This document shows, one piece after another, positions 1 through 7,564 of a DNA stretch of 31,957 bases (its first letter is position 1; every line of letters begins with the position of its first letter). The stretch lies in assembly GCA_964565715.1 (NCBI GenBank), contig CAZMGG010000060.1:1-31957 (forward strand). The letters run 5' to 3'. Both the position numbers and the translations under genes were made by a program. This DNA comes from CAZMGG01 sp964565715. Its GTDB lineage: Bacteria; Planctomycetota; UBA1135; UBA2386. Under the pieces are notes generated by a model. It saw only the letters and a list, made by a program, of their open reading frames with translations. It ran no database searches and was not told the DNA's origin.

Positions 1-1308
1 CTGCTGGTAGGGGAGACGGTGTTCGCCATGGGCAATCCGTTCCTGCTGGCCACCGACTTCACGCCGACGGTGACCTTCGGCATCGTCAGCGGCACGCACC
101 GCTACCAGGAGGGTCAGGGCAACCGGATGCTGGTCTACCCGGACTGCATCCAGGTCGATGCCCCGGTCAATCCGGGCAACTCCGGTGGCCCGCTGTTCAA
201 CGAGCAGGGCGAGGTGGTGGGCATCAACGGCCGCATCTCGGTGGGCGAACGCGGCCGCGTCAACGTCGGCGTCGGCTTTGCCATCGCCAGCAACCAGATC
301 CGCAACTTCTTCGGCGACCTGATGGCCGGCCGGCACGCCGAGCACGGCACCATGGACATGAGCGCCTGGTACATGACGGCGCCCAACGAACGACGGGGCA
401 GCGAGGCGGCGGCACGGCGCGGCGTGTTCGTGCAGCAGACGTTCCGGGATTCGGTGGCGGCGCAGGCGGGCATCCGGCTGGGCGACGAGCTGGTGGCGTT
501 CAACGGCCGCGACGTGCGCACCGCCAACCAGCTCGCCACGCTGATCGGCGTGCTGCCGGCCGGCGCCTGGGTGTCGGTGACCCATCGGGCGCAGAAGGGC
601 CTCGACGAGGGCTATGGCGAGCCGCGGACGGTGTTCCTGCAGCTCGCCCGGCTCGACACCGGTTCCAGCATCGCCAACGCCGACGCCGACCGGCTGGCCA
701 GCCGGGCCCACCGGCGCCTGGCCGCCACGGCGCTCGGCCGGCACGCCGGCGCCGGCGAGGACGCCGCCCGCTGCGCGACGATGGCCTACCTGACGCCCGC
801 CGGTGACCGGGTGACCATCGAGCGCCGCGACCGGGCCCTGCGACTCTGCCTGGGCGAGCGCGTGCTGCTGCTCACCGCCGAGGGCGAGGGGCGCGAGCTG
901 CGCCAGGGCAACGCCATCGAACTCGACGCCGAGGCCCGGGCCCGGCTCGAGCGCGAACTGGCCTGCAACCCGTTCCTGTTCCGCGGCGCCGACCGACGGG
1001 CGCAGATCGCGGATGCGCTGCTGCTGGGCGGCGTGCACGTGCAGGGGCGACCGGCGTATCGCTTCGGCCTGCCCGGCGATGGCGAACAGGAGGTGTGGCT
1101 GTTCCAGGACGGCAAACCGGCCGGCTACACCATGCGCGACCCGGTCCGCCGCCAGAAGATCCAGTTCCACGTCTGCCCGCCGGGCACGGCGCCGCTCGCC
1201 GATGCGCTGCTGGTCGTCGTCGATGGCAGGCTCGAGCAGCGCTGGCGGATGGAAGGCCCATCCTACGACGATCTGCCCGCCGACCGATTCACCCTGCCCG
1301 GCAGGTGA
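1..1308 (+). CDS. HtrA-like trypsin-family serine protease with PDZ domain (5' truncated)
   Basis: The reading frame is open from base 1, so the start and the His and Asp of the triad lie outside the window. The visible 435 residues begin in the trypsin fold (FAMGNPF, then DAPVNPGNSGGPLFNEQGEVVGING). The nucleophile in GNSGGP is Ser61, counting from base 1. One PDZ domain follows at about residues 140-215 (GVFVQQTFRDSVAAQAGIRLGDELVAFNG). Residues about 220-435 form an extra C-terminal region that I do not recognise; it ends in a DDLPADRFTLPGR-like segment reminiscent of LolA-type periplasmic proteins. HtrA proteases act in the periplasm, degrading or refolding damaged envelope proteins. The next gene starts 4 bp downstream, so this gene belongs to an operon with two HtrA paralogues. 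The family call is firm; the role of the tail is unknown. Confidence 0.9.
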   Translation: MLVGETVFAMGNPFLLATDFTPTVTFGIVSGTHRYQEGQGNRMLVYPDCIQVDAPVNPGNSGGPLFNEQGEVVGINGRISVGERGRVNVGVGFAIASNQIRNFFGDLMAGRHAEHGTMDMSAWYMTAPNERRGSEAAARRGVFVQQTFRDSVAAQAGIRLGDELVAFNGRDVRTANQLATLIGVLPAGAWVSVTHRAQKGLDEGYGEPRTVFLQLARLDTGSSIANADADRLASRAHRRLAATALGRHAGAGEDAARCATMAYLTPAGDRVTIERRDRALRLCLGERVLLLTAEGEGRELRQGNAIELDAEARARLERELACNPFLFRGADRRAQIADALLLGGVHVQGRPAYRFGLPGDGEQEVWLFQDGKPAGYTMRDPVRRQKIQFHVCPPGTAPLADALLVVVDGRLEQRWRMEGPSYDDLPADRFTLPGR

Positions 1309-1312
1309 TCCC

Positions 1313-2380
1313 ATGCGTTCCGCACCCATCCTCCTGTTCTCCCTGACCGGTCTGCTGGCGGACCTGCTGCCCGCCCAGCGCGAGGACTTCGGCAAGGCCT
1401 ACTCGTTCGAGGAGCGCGCGCCGCGCACGCGGGTGGAGCAGACCATCGACTCGCTGCTGCCGAGCATCGTCAAGGTGCATGGCGCCAGCGGCATCCGCAC
1501 CATCGAGGCCTATGGCACCGGCCTGATCGTCAGCAAACAGGGCCACATCCTGACCCTCGACCAGGTGATGCTGCAGAAGGACCGCACCCGCGTGGTCCTC
1601 TACGACGGCTCGGTGCACCAGGCCGAACTGCTGCCCGAGGACCCGAAACTCGGCGTGCGCCTGCTCAAGATCGATCCTGCCGCGGCCGGCGTGGAGCTGC
1701 GGCCGATGTGGCCGCCGGCGGCGGATGCGGCGCCGGTGCGCACCGGCACCTTCGTCGTGTCGCTCGGCAACTGCTTCCGGCTGGCGGAGTTCAGCGAGAA
1801 GGTGTCCGCCACCTTCGGCGTGGTGGTCGGCCGCGCCGACACGGCGCTCCGCTACCGCCTGTCCGACGTGAAGCACGACGGCGAGCTGCTGCTCACCGAC
1901 GCCTGCAACAACCCCGGCCATCAGGGCGGCGGGCTGTTCACCCTGGACGGCGCCTGGGTCGGCCTCAACCTGCGGCTGCTGGACAGCAAGGAGACCAACA
2001 CGATGCTGTCGGCGGCGATCCCGTCCCGCGATCTGCTGCCCTACCTGGAGGAATGGGTGCTGGGCAAGGCGGCGGCGGCGGCAGCACCCGCCGAGCGCCG
2101 GCCAGTGAGCACCGGCATCGTGCTGTTCGATCCGCCGGGTCGCACCTCGCCGCCGGCCTACGTCGACCGGGTGCTGCCGGGCACGCCGGCGGCGACCCTC
2201 GGCCTGCGCCCCGACGACCTGATCGTGCGCATCGACGACTTCTCGATCCGCAGCTGCAAGGAGCTGGCCAGCGTGCTGGAGCGCTACGCGCCGGGGCAGA
2301 CCGTGACGCTGACCTGGAAGCGCGGCACCGAGGTGATGACGGCGCCACTGACCCTGGCGGCGGCCAAGGAGGAACGATGA
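1313..2380 (+). CDS. HtrA-like PDZ protein, predicted catalytically dead (pseudoprotease)
   Basis: This is a 355-residue protein with an N-terminal signal peptide (about 1-21), a trypsin-like domain (about 45-250) and a PDZ domain (about 265-350). The fold is recognisable from motifs, but all three catalytic positions appear changed. The segment matching GYILTNxHV reads GHILTLDQV, putting Gln84 at the His position. The segment matching DPxTDLALLKI reads DPKLGVRLLKI, putting Gly114 at the Asp position. The segment matching NPGNSGGPL reads NPGHQGGGL, putting Gln204 at the Ser position. ATG at 1313 is chosen because it sits 4 bp after the preceding stop and opens a signal peptide. The frame stays open upstream, but that stretch is shadow of the first protease. 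Likely a periplasmic scaffold, sensor or regulator rather than a peptidase; this role is inferred. Confidence 0.88.
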   Translation: MRSAPILLFSLTGLLADLLPAQREDFGKAYSFEERAPRTRVEQTIDSLLPSIVKVHGASGIRTIEAYGTGLIVSKQGHILTLDQVMLQKDRTRVVLYDGSVHQAELLPEDPKLGVRLLKIDPAAAGVELRPMWPPAADAAPVRTGTFVVSLGNCFRLAEFSEKVSATFGVVVGRADTALRYRLSDVKHDGELLLTDACNNPGHQGGGLFTLDGAWVGLNLRLLDSKETNTMLSAAIPSRDLLPYLEEWVLGKAAAAAAPAERRPVSTGIVLFDPPGRTSPPAYVDRVLPGTPAATLGLRPDDLIVRIDDFSIRSCKELASVLERYAPGQTVTLTWKRGTEVMTAPLTLAAAKEER

Positions 2381-3597
2381 GGATCGCAGCGCTGATCGGC
2401 GGGCTGGCCTTGTCCATGGCCCTGCCCGGGCAGGCCACCGACGCCGACGAGTTCGTGCGGCTGCAGCCGGTGCTGCAGGCGGCGCTGGCCAAGGCGGCGC
2501 CGTTCGTGGTCACCATCGAGACCTTCGGCGGCACCCGCACCGGCGGCCCGGGCGGCGGCGGGCCGATCGACGGCATCGGTGGCCCGGCGCCGCGGCCCCG
2601 CCCGCAGCCGAAGCCCGACGACAAGCCACCGGAGAAGCCGCCGGAGAAGCCCGGCGACAAGCCGGCGGAGAAGCCGAAACCCAAGCTGCCGCTGGTCCCC
2701 GCCGGGTTCCTGCAGACCCAGGGCCGCACCAGCGGCGTGATCCTGAGCAGCGACGGCTGGATCCTGGTCTCGCGCTTCGCCCTCAACATCGATCCGACGA
2801 CCATCCTGGTCCGCCTCGCCGACGGCCGCACCTTCCACGCCGAACGCGGCGGCGAGGACACCAGCCGCGGCATCGCCGTGGTCAAGATCGAGGCCGAGGG
2901 CCTGCCCGTGCCCGAGTTCGTCCACCCCAGGGACGTCCAGGTCGGGCAGTGGGCTTTCGCGCTCGGTCGCACCTTCGGGCTCGCCGAGCCCACCGCCCAC
3001 ATCGGCATCGTCAGCGCCCGCCGCCGTCAGTTCGGTCGCGCGATCCAGGTCGATGCCTACACCTCGCCGGTCAACTACGGCGGCGCGGTGATCGACGTGC
3101 GTGGCCGCGTGCTCGGCATCGCCGTGCCGCTGTCGCCCGCCGGTCGCGACGCGGGCGTCGAGTGGTACGACTCTGGCATCGGCTTCGCGACCACCATCGC
3201 CGACATCCCGGAGATCCTGCAGCGGATGCAGCAGGGCGAGACCCTGAACCGCGGCTGGCTCGGCATCAACATGAGCTCGCGGCACCTTGGCCCCGGCGCG
3301 CGGCTGGAGAACGTGCCGCGGGGCGGCGTGGCGCAGACCGCGGGTCTGCGCAAGGGCGACGTGATCCTGGAGATCGACGGCCAGCCGGTGATGAACTCGT
3401 TCCACCTGCAGATGCTGGTGAGCAGCCGCATGGGTGGCGATCCGGTTCATCTCAAGGTGCAGAAGAAGGACGGCGAGGAACCCGTGAGCATGACCGTGCT
3501 GCTGGCGGATGCGCCGTTCGAGGAACGCCGCGAGGGCGGCGGCGCCGAGCCGCCACCGTCGTTCCCGCTGCCGCAACAACCCGACGGCGGTCGCTAG
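2377..3597 (+). CDS. Second HtrA-like PDZ pseudoprotease with Pro/Lys-rich linker
   Basis: The 406-residue product starts at an ATG overlapping the previous stop (ATGA), which points to translational coupling. It has a signal peptide (about 1-20), a Gly-rich then Pro/Lys/Glu-rich linker (about 55-105, PEKP-like repeats), a trypsin-like domain (about 110-285) and a PDZ domain (about 292-378). The catalytic positions read Phe134 for His (GWILVSRFAL), Gly165 for Asp (DTSRGIAVVKI) and Tyr234 for Ser (SPVNYGGAVID). It is therefore predicted to be inactive. The long charged linker could span peptidoglycan or bind a partner. Because the substituted residues differ from those of the neighbouring paralogue, the two appear to have lost activity independently or diverged long ago. 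Periplasmic location is inferred from the signal peptide. Confidence 0.88.
   Translation: MRIAALIGGLALSMALPGQATDADEFVRLQPVLQAALAKAAPFVVTIETFGGTRTGGPGGGGPIDGIGGPAPRPRPQPKPDDKPPEKPPEKPGDKPAEKPKPKLPLVPAGFLQTQGRTSGVILSSDGWILVSRFALNIDPTTILVRLADGRTFHAERGGEDTSRGIAVVKIEAEGLPVPEFVHPRDVQVGQWAFALGRTFGLAEPTAHIGIVSARRRQFGRAIQVDAYTSPVNYGGAVIDVRGRVLGIAVPLSPAGRDAGVEWYDSGIGFATTIADIPEILQRMQQGETLNRGWLGINMSSRHLGPGARLENVPRGGVAQTAGLRKGDVILEIDGQPVMNSFHLQMLVSSRMGGDPVHLKVQKKDGEEPVSMTVLLADAPFEERREGGGAEPPPSFPLPQQPDGGR
2611..2691 (+). repeat. Imperfect Pro/Lys/Glu coding repeat (linker)
   Basis: A short tandem, codon-level repeat encodes variations of D/E-K-P-P/A/G (residues about 79-105 of the third HtrA-like protein). 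The repetition is in the protein sequence and only loosely in the DNA, as expected for an extended low-complexity linker. Confidence 0.7.
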
Positions 3598-3600
3598 GGC

Positions 3601-4545
3601 ATGCGCTGGCTGCTGGGGGGCGCGCTGGCCAGCGTGGCGCTGGCGCTGGCAGCCGTGAGCCACCAGCCCGAGGTCGGGCCGGACGCAGCCCCATGGCGCG
3701 CGACGGATGCCGCCGCGGCGCCGTGGCCCCGACACTTCCCCGGGGCCGGCCTGCCGATCCCGGCGCCGCCGCAGCGCATGGTCGCGGCGTCGGTGTTCAG
3801 CGCCGAGGTCCTGCTGGAACTGGCGCCGGACCGCCTGGTCGGCGTGCACTCGCTCGCCGGCGACGCACGGTTCTCAGGCGCCGCCGAGGCCGCGGTCCGA
3901 CTCGGGCGGCCCACCGACGGCACCGCCGAGCACGTGCTGTTCCTGCGGCCGGACCTGGTGATCACCGATCCGTTCACCGCCGCCGAGACCCAGGCGCTGC
4001 TGGAGCGGGCCGGCGTGCCGATCCTGCGCATGGGATCCACGAGTTCCCTGGACGACGTGCGCGACAACCTGCGGCGCATCGGTCATGGCACGGGCCTGGA
4101 CGCGGCAGCCGCCCGGCTCATCGAAACGATGGACGCCCGCCTCCACGGTCTCGGGGCCGGTGCCGCCGACCGAGGCCGCTGGGGCCTGCTCTGCATCGAC
4201 GGCGCCCTGCACACCTATGGCCGCGGCTCGCTGTTCGATGCCGTGGTGTCGGCGATCGGCGCGCGCAACGTCGCCGCCGAACGCGGCGCGCCGGCGTTCC
4301 GCAAGCTGGACGCCGAGGCGGTGCTGGGCTGGCGTCCGGACGCCCTGGTGATGGGCGTGATGCCCGGCGAGGAGGCTGCCGAGATGGCGCGCCTGCGCCA
4401 GGACCCGGTGCTGTCGGTGCTGCCCTGCGTGCGGGCCGGCCGGGTGGCGTTCGTGCCGCACGCCGGACTGGCCGCGACCTCGCACCTCGTCGCCGGCTTC
4501 GCCGAACGCCTCGCCGGCATCCTCGACGGCTGGGGACCGCCGTGA
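3601..4545 (+). CDS. BtuF/FecB-type periplasmic substrate-binding protein of an ABC importer
   Basis: The 314-residue protein has a hydrophobic N-terminus (about 1-20) with no clear lipobox Cys. A helical-backbone binding-protein fold follows: RMVAASVFSAEVLLELAPDRLVGVH, then VLFLRPDLVITD and GVPILRMGSTSSLDDVRDNLRRIG. This class delivers vitamin B12, haem or ferric siderophores to a FecCD-type permease, and the ligand cannot be told from sequence. It starts 3 bp after the HtrA-like gene and its stop overlaps the GTG start of the permease, so transporter and protease homologues look co-transcribed. No riboswitch is visible within the window; the operon start lies upstream of base 1. Confidence 0.85.
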   Translation: MRWLLGGALASVALALAAVSHQPEVGPDAAPWRATDAAAAPWPRHFPGAGLPIPAPPQRMVAASVFSAEVLLELAPDRLVGVHSLAGDARFSGAAEAAVRLGRPTDGTAEHVLFLRPDLVITDPFTAAETQALLERAGVPILRMGSTSSLDDVRDNLRRIGHGTGLDAAAARLIETMDARLHGLGAGAADRGRWGLLCIDGALHTYGRGSLFDAVVSAIGARNVAAERGAPAFRKLDAEAVLGWRPDALVMGVMPGEEAAEMARLRQDPVLSVLPCVRAGRVAFVPHAGLAATSHLVAGFAERLAGILDGWGPP

Positions 4546-5567
4546 GGCGCCACGCGCCGGCGCGGTTCCTGCTCGTGGCCGGCGCCGTGCTGCTCGCGGT
4601 CGCGGCCCTGCATCTGGTGCTGGCGCGCGAAGGGCCTGACGTCGGCGCGGTGTTCGATGTGTTGCTGGCCCGGCTCGGCCTCGGGGCCGCTGATCCGCAC
4701 GACATCTACCTGGTCGAACAGGTGCGCCTGCCGCGCCTGTTCGTGGCGATCTTCGGCGGCGGTTCGCTGGCGCTGGCCGGGGCCGCCATGCAGGCCGCGT
4801 TCCGCAATCCGCTGGCGGCGCCGGACGTGGTGGGCACGGCCGCCGGCGCGGCCTTCGGTGGGGCGTTGGCCATCGTGCTGGGCTACGCCACCGCATCGGT
4901 GCTGGCCGTGCCGCTGTTCGGCCTCGCCGGTGCGCTGCTGGTGACGGTGCTGGTCTTCGCGCTGGCCGGCAGCGGCGCCCGCTTCTCGGTGGCAGGGTTG
5001 CTGCTGGCCGGCGTCGCCCTCAACACCCTGGTCGGCGCTGTCACGTCGTTCGTGGTCACTTTCAAGTTCGACAACTACACCGCCAGCTCCAAGGTGCTGT
5101 TCTGGCTGATGGGCGGCCTCGACGCCCGGACCTGGGAACACGTCACGATCACCGGCGCCGGCGGTGTGCTGTTCGGCGTCGCGTTGCTGCCGCTGCTGCG
5201 CGAACTGGACCTGCTGACCCTGCGCGACGATTCGGTGCGCAGCCTCGGCGTCGACGCGGCACGCGCCCGCCAGCTCGTGCTGCTGTGCGCCTGCGGGCTC
5301 ACGGCGACGACGGTGGCGAACACCGGCGGCATCGCCTTCCTCGGTCTCGTCGTGCCGCACCTGGCGCGGTTGCTGGTCGGCCCGGCCCATCGGATCCTGC
5401 TGCCGGCCAGCGCGGTGCTGGGCGGCATCGTGCTGGTGCTGAGCGATCTGGTCTGCCGGCTGGCGCCGCCGGACGCCAACCTGCGGCTCGGCGTGGTCAC
5501 CGCCGCGCTGGGCGCGCCGTACTTCCTGTTCCTGCTGGCCAGGCACCGGCGAGGAGAGCTGCTGTGA
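4542..5567 (+). CDS. FecCD/BtuC-family ABC importer permease
   Basis: The 341-residue protein is strongly hydrophobic, with about nine or ten membrane spans. Family motifs are VRLPRLFVAIFGGGSLALAGAAMQAAFRNPLAAPDVVG near the N-terminus, FWLMGGLDARTWEHV in the middle, and GGIAFLGLVVPHLARLLVGPAHRILLPASAVLGG, the segment that contacts the ATPase. The GTG start at 4542 overlaps the binding-protein stop. The frame is open far upstream, but that part is shadow of the preceding genes. It would carry B12, haem or siderophore across the inner membrane with its neighbours. Confidence 0.92.
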   Translation: MRRHAPARFLLVAGAVLLAVAALHLVLAREGPDVGAVFDVLLARLGLGAADPHDIYLVEQVRLPRLFVAIFGGGSLALAGAAMQAAFRNPLAAPDVVGTAAGAAFGGALAIVLGYATASVLAVPLFGLAGALLVTVLVFALAGSGARFSVAGLLLAGVALNTLVGAVTSFVVTFKFDNYTASSKVLFWLMGGLDARTWEHVTITGAGGVLFGVALLPLLRELDLLTLRDDSVRSLGVDAARARQLVLLCACGLTATTVANTGGIAFLGLVVPHLARLLVGPAHRILLPASAVLGGIVLVLSDLVCRLAPPDANLRLGVVTAALGAPYFLFLLARHRRGELL

Positions 5568-6337
5568 CGGCCCTGGCGGCAACGGGCGTCGCCGTCCGGC
5601 TCGGCGAACGGCAGGTGCTGGCGGGGGTCGACCTCGGGCTGCCGGCCGGCAGCGTCACGCTGCTGGCGGGACGCAACGGTGCTGGCAAGAGCACCCTGCT
5701 GCGCGTGCTCGCCGGTCTGCTGCGGGCCGATGCCGGGTCGGTGACCCTCGACGGCCGGCCGATCGACGCCTGGTCGCCGCGACAACGCGCACGCCGGGTC
5801 GCCTACGTGCCGCAGGAGGCCGACTCGACCTTCGAGTTCACCGGTCGCGAACTGGTGGCGATGGGCCGGCACCCGCATCTGCGGCGCTTCGCCGGGCTCG
5901 GGTCCGAGGACATCGCGGCGGTGGACATGGCCCTGTCGCGCGTCGATGCCGCCCACTTCGCCGACCGGCCGGTGACGACGTTGTCCGGCGGCGAACTGCG
6001 GCGCATCGCGGTGGCGCGGGCGCTCTGCACCGGCGCGCCGGTGCTCCTGCTGGACGAGCCGACCGCCAACCTCGACCTGGAGCATTCGCTGCGGCTGGGG
6101 GAACTGCTGCGGGCGCTGGCGGCGGAGGGCCGCACGGTGGCGGTGGCCAGCCACGACCTGAACCTGCTCGGGCCGGTGGCGGACTGTCTCCTGCTGCTGC
6201 ACGAGGGCCGCATCGCGGCGTCGGGCCCGCCGACGGAGGTGCTGGCCGGCGACGCCGTGGTCGCGGCATTCGGGGTGCGGGCGGTGGCGCCGTCCGGGTT
6301 CTTCCCGCGCGCCTTCCGACCGCCCGACCAGGGCTAG
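5564..6337 (+). CDS. ABC importer ATPase (BtuD/FecE/HmuV type)
   Basis: The 257-residue ATPase carries a Walker A (GRNGAGKS, residues 36-43), Q-loop (VPQEADS), signature LSGGE (140-144), Walker B LLLDEP (161-166) and H-loop His197 (VASHDLN). The GTG start overlaps the permease stop, and GAGGAG at 5551-5556 lies 7 bp ahead of it. It powers the importer encoded by the two preceding genes and is the last gene of the operon; a strong hairpin follows at 6389-6417. Substrate specificity within the B12/haem/siderophore group is not resolved. Confidence 0.93.
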   Translation: MTALAATGVAVRLGERQVLAGVDLGLPAGSVTLLAGRNGAGKSTLLRVLAGLLRADAGSVTLDGRPIDAWSPRQRARRVAYVPQEADSTFEFTGRELVAMGRHPHLRRFAGLGSEDIAAVDMALSRVDAAHFADRPVTTLSGGELRRIAVARALCTGAPVLLLDEPTANLDLEHSLRLGELLRALAAEGRTVAVASHDLNLLGPVADCLLLLHEGRIAASGPPTEVLAGDAVVAAFGVRAVAPSGFFPRAFRPPDQG

Positions 6338-6388
6338 ACGGTGGGGGGGAGCCGGCTACCGCAGGCGTACCGCACAGTGACGCTTCAG

Positions 6389-6417
6389 AGCGAGCCGCCC
6401 CTCTCGGGCGGCTCGCT
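6389..6417. terminator. Bidirectional hairpin terminator between convergent operons
   Basis: A perfect 12-bp stem (arms 6389-6400 and 6406-6417) with a 5-nt loop CTCTC lies between the rightward ABC ATPase gene and the leftward parE gene. It overlaps the parE stop codon (6416-6418). Neither side has a clear U tract, so it may act as a GC-rich hairpin or mRNA-end stabiliser, not a classical intrinsic terminator. Confidence 0.65.
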
Positions 6418-6718
6418 ACTCGTCGTCCAGGTGCAGGTCCGGTTCCATGCTGCCGTGCAGCACGCGCTGGACCACGACTTCGTCAGCCGTGACGGTGTAG
6501 AAGGCGACGTGTCGGCGGATGAGGAGCGACCAGTAGCCGGGCCGAACCTCGTCGCGGCGCCGGCCGCGCTCAGGCTCTGCTTTGCACTCGTGCAGGCCGA
6601 CGTCGAGTTCGTCGAGGTAGCGATCGGCTTGCGCCTCGCCCCAGGTCTTGAAGCTGTAGAGCCAGATTTCGCGAAGGTCAGCTTCGGCGCGCTCGCTGAC
6701 GACCAGCCGGCGCGTCAC
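6416..6718 (-). CDS. parE: ParE/RelE-superfamily toxin
   Basis: The 100-residue protein matches the ParE pattern: LVVSERAEADLREIWLYSFKTWGEAQADRYLDEL, then RDEVRPGYWSLLIRRHVAFYTV and a closing VVVQRVLHGSMEPDLHL. ParE toxins inhibit DNA gyrase; RelE relatives cleave mRNA on the ribosome. The conserved RPGY and RVLH segments and the ParD partner favour ParE. Its ATG overlaps the last bases of the antitoxin gene by 4 bp, the normal coupled antitoxin-toxin arrangement. The gyrA gene lies about 21 kb away in the same window. The toxin appears intact. Confidence 0.88.
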   Translation of the reverse strand: MTRRLVVSERAEADLREIWLYSFKTWGEAQADRYLDELDVGLHECKAEPERGRRRDEVRPGYWSLLIRRHVAFYTVTADEVVVQRVLHGSMEPDLHLDDE

Positions 6719-6969
6719 GAGGGCGTCAGGCCCGCTTCCTTGCGCGCTTGCCTCTTGATCTTCTCCATGTCGAGCGGACCGGCGACACCGCTCTGTTCAC
6801 CCTCGATCAGCGCGTGGCGGAGGGCTTGCAGCCGGGTTTCGCGCTCTTCGAGAAGACGGAGGCCCGAACGGATCACGTCGGTCGCGTTCCGGTAGCGCCC
6901 GGCCGCGACCTGGGAGGTAACGAAGGCGTCGAAGTGGTCGCCGAGGATGAAGGACGTGTTCTTGGGCAT
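6715..6969 (-). CDS. parD: ParD-family antitoxin
   Basis: The 84-residue protein begins MPKNTSFILGDHFDAFVTSQVAAGRYRNATDVIRSGLRLLEERE, the ribbon-helix-helix DNA-binding part typical of ParD. A charged C-terminal helix that would wrap the toxin follows. The start ATG (6967-6969 on the complement) has an AGGAG ribosome site 6 nt upstream (6976-6980), so this start is secure. The gene sits first in the two-gene operon and would autorepress through the palindrome at 7000-7014. Confidence 0.9.
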   Translation of the reverse strand: MPKNTSFILGDHFDAFVTSQVAAGRYRNATDVIRSGLRLLEERETRLQALRHALIEGEQSGVAGPLDMEKIKRQARKEAGLTPS

Positions 6970-6995
6970 GGGAGTCTCCTGTGTTGCCTCTACTA

Positions 6996-7024
6996 ATGGT
7001 ACCAGATTCTGGTATTTCGGTCAA
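6996..7024 (-). promoter_or_regulatory. parDE promoter with operator palindrome in the spacer
   Basis: Read leftward, TTGACC (7019-7024) and TACCAT (6996-7001) form -35 and -10 boxes exactly 17 bp apart. They match the sigma-70 consensus at 5/6 and 4/6 positions. A perfect inverted repeat TACCAG-ATT-CTGGTA (7000-7014) lies in the spacer and touches the -10 box, the right place for a repressor to block polymerase. The ParD ribosome site follows at 6976-6980. Assignment of the palindrome to ParD is inference from position. Confidence 0.65.
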
Positions 7025-7115
7025 GCGACCGAGGAACTCAAGGGCCGGCCCCCATCACAGGGCCGTGGCCCCATGCTGAACTGGATGATCGCGAGCACTC
7101 AGACCAGAGCCGCCG

Positions 7116-7562
7116 TCAGCGGCCGGCCGGGAAGTCCGCCGGCGCGATCCGGAAGCGCTCGAACTCCTGGCGCCAGCGCTCGGGCAGGGGCTGGCCCTGC
7201 AGCGTGTCCATCCGCACCGCCGCGGTGACGACCCGCGCGCGGCAGAGCGGGCGTTCGTCGTCCGGCTGGGACATCCAGAACGCGAACTCCACCGACGAGC
7301 GGCCGACGCGCAGCACGCCCAGATGCACGTCCGGCGTGTCGCCGTAGCGCACCGGCGCGAAGAAGTCGACGTCCAGGTGCACCGCCGGCAGGCCGAGGTT
7401 GTCCTCGCGCATCACCCGCGGATAGGGCGCGCCCAGCCCTTCCGCCCACCAGTCCTCGAAGCAGCAGTGGAAGTAGTGCAGGAGCTTCGGGTAGTAGGCG
7501 ATCCCGGCGTGGTCGATGTCGCCGAAGCGGTAGGGGTAGCGGCGGACGAACGCCTGCCCCAC
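7116..7562 (-). CDS. YbgC/4-hydroxybenzoyl-CoA-type hotdog acyl-CoA thioesterase
   Basis: The 148-residue product has the hotdog thioesterase signature near its start: RRYPYRFGDIDHAGIAYYPKLLHYF. Asp17 aligns with the catalytic Asp of the YbgC family. A later stretch VDFFAPVRYGDTPDVHLGVLRVGRSSVEFAFWM is the family beta-sheet. The gene would hydrolyse a short acyl- or aroyl-CoA in the cytoplasm. I place the start at GTG 7562, because the upstream exonuclease gene stops at 7565 and only 2 bp separate them; this suggests one transcript. The frame stays open upstream only as shadow. Confidence 0.85.
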   Translation of the reverse strand: MGQAFVRRYPYRFGDIDHAGIAYYPKLLHYFHCCFEDWWAEGLGAPYPRVMREDNLGLPAVHLDVDFFAPVRYGDTPDVHLGVLRVGRSSVEFAFWMSQPDDERPLCRARVVTAAVRMDTLQGQPLPERWRQEFERFRIAPADFPAGR

Positions 7563-7564
7563 GC

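Noticed and set aside
2284..3849. Long leftward open frame across the third HtrA-like gene and the binding-protein gene.
   Set aside because: Low-complexity Arg/Ala/His/Asp product without motifs, fully antisense to well-supported genes.
6416..7024. The parDE region as part of a mobile element or genomic island.
   Set aside because: No transposase, integrase, flanking repeats or attachment site is visible. It is a free-standing toxin-antitoxin pair between two chromosomal operons.
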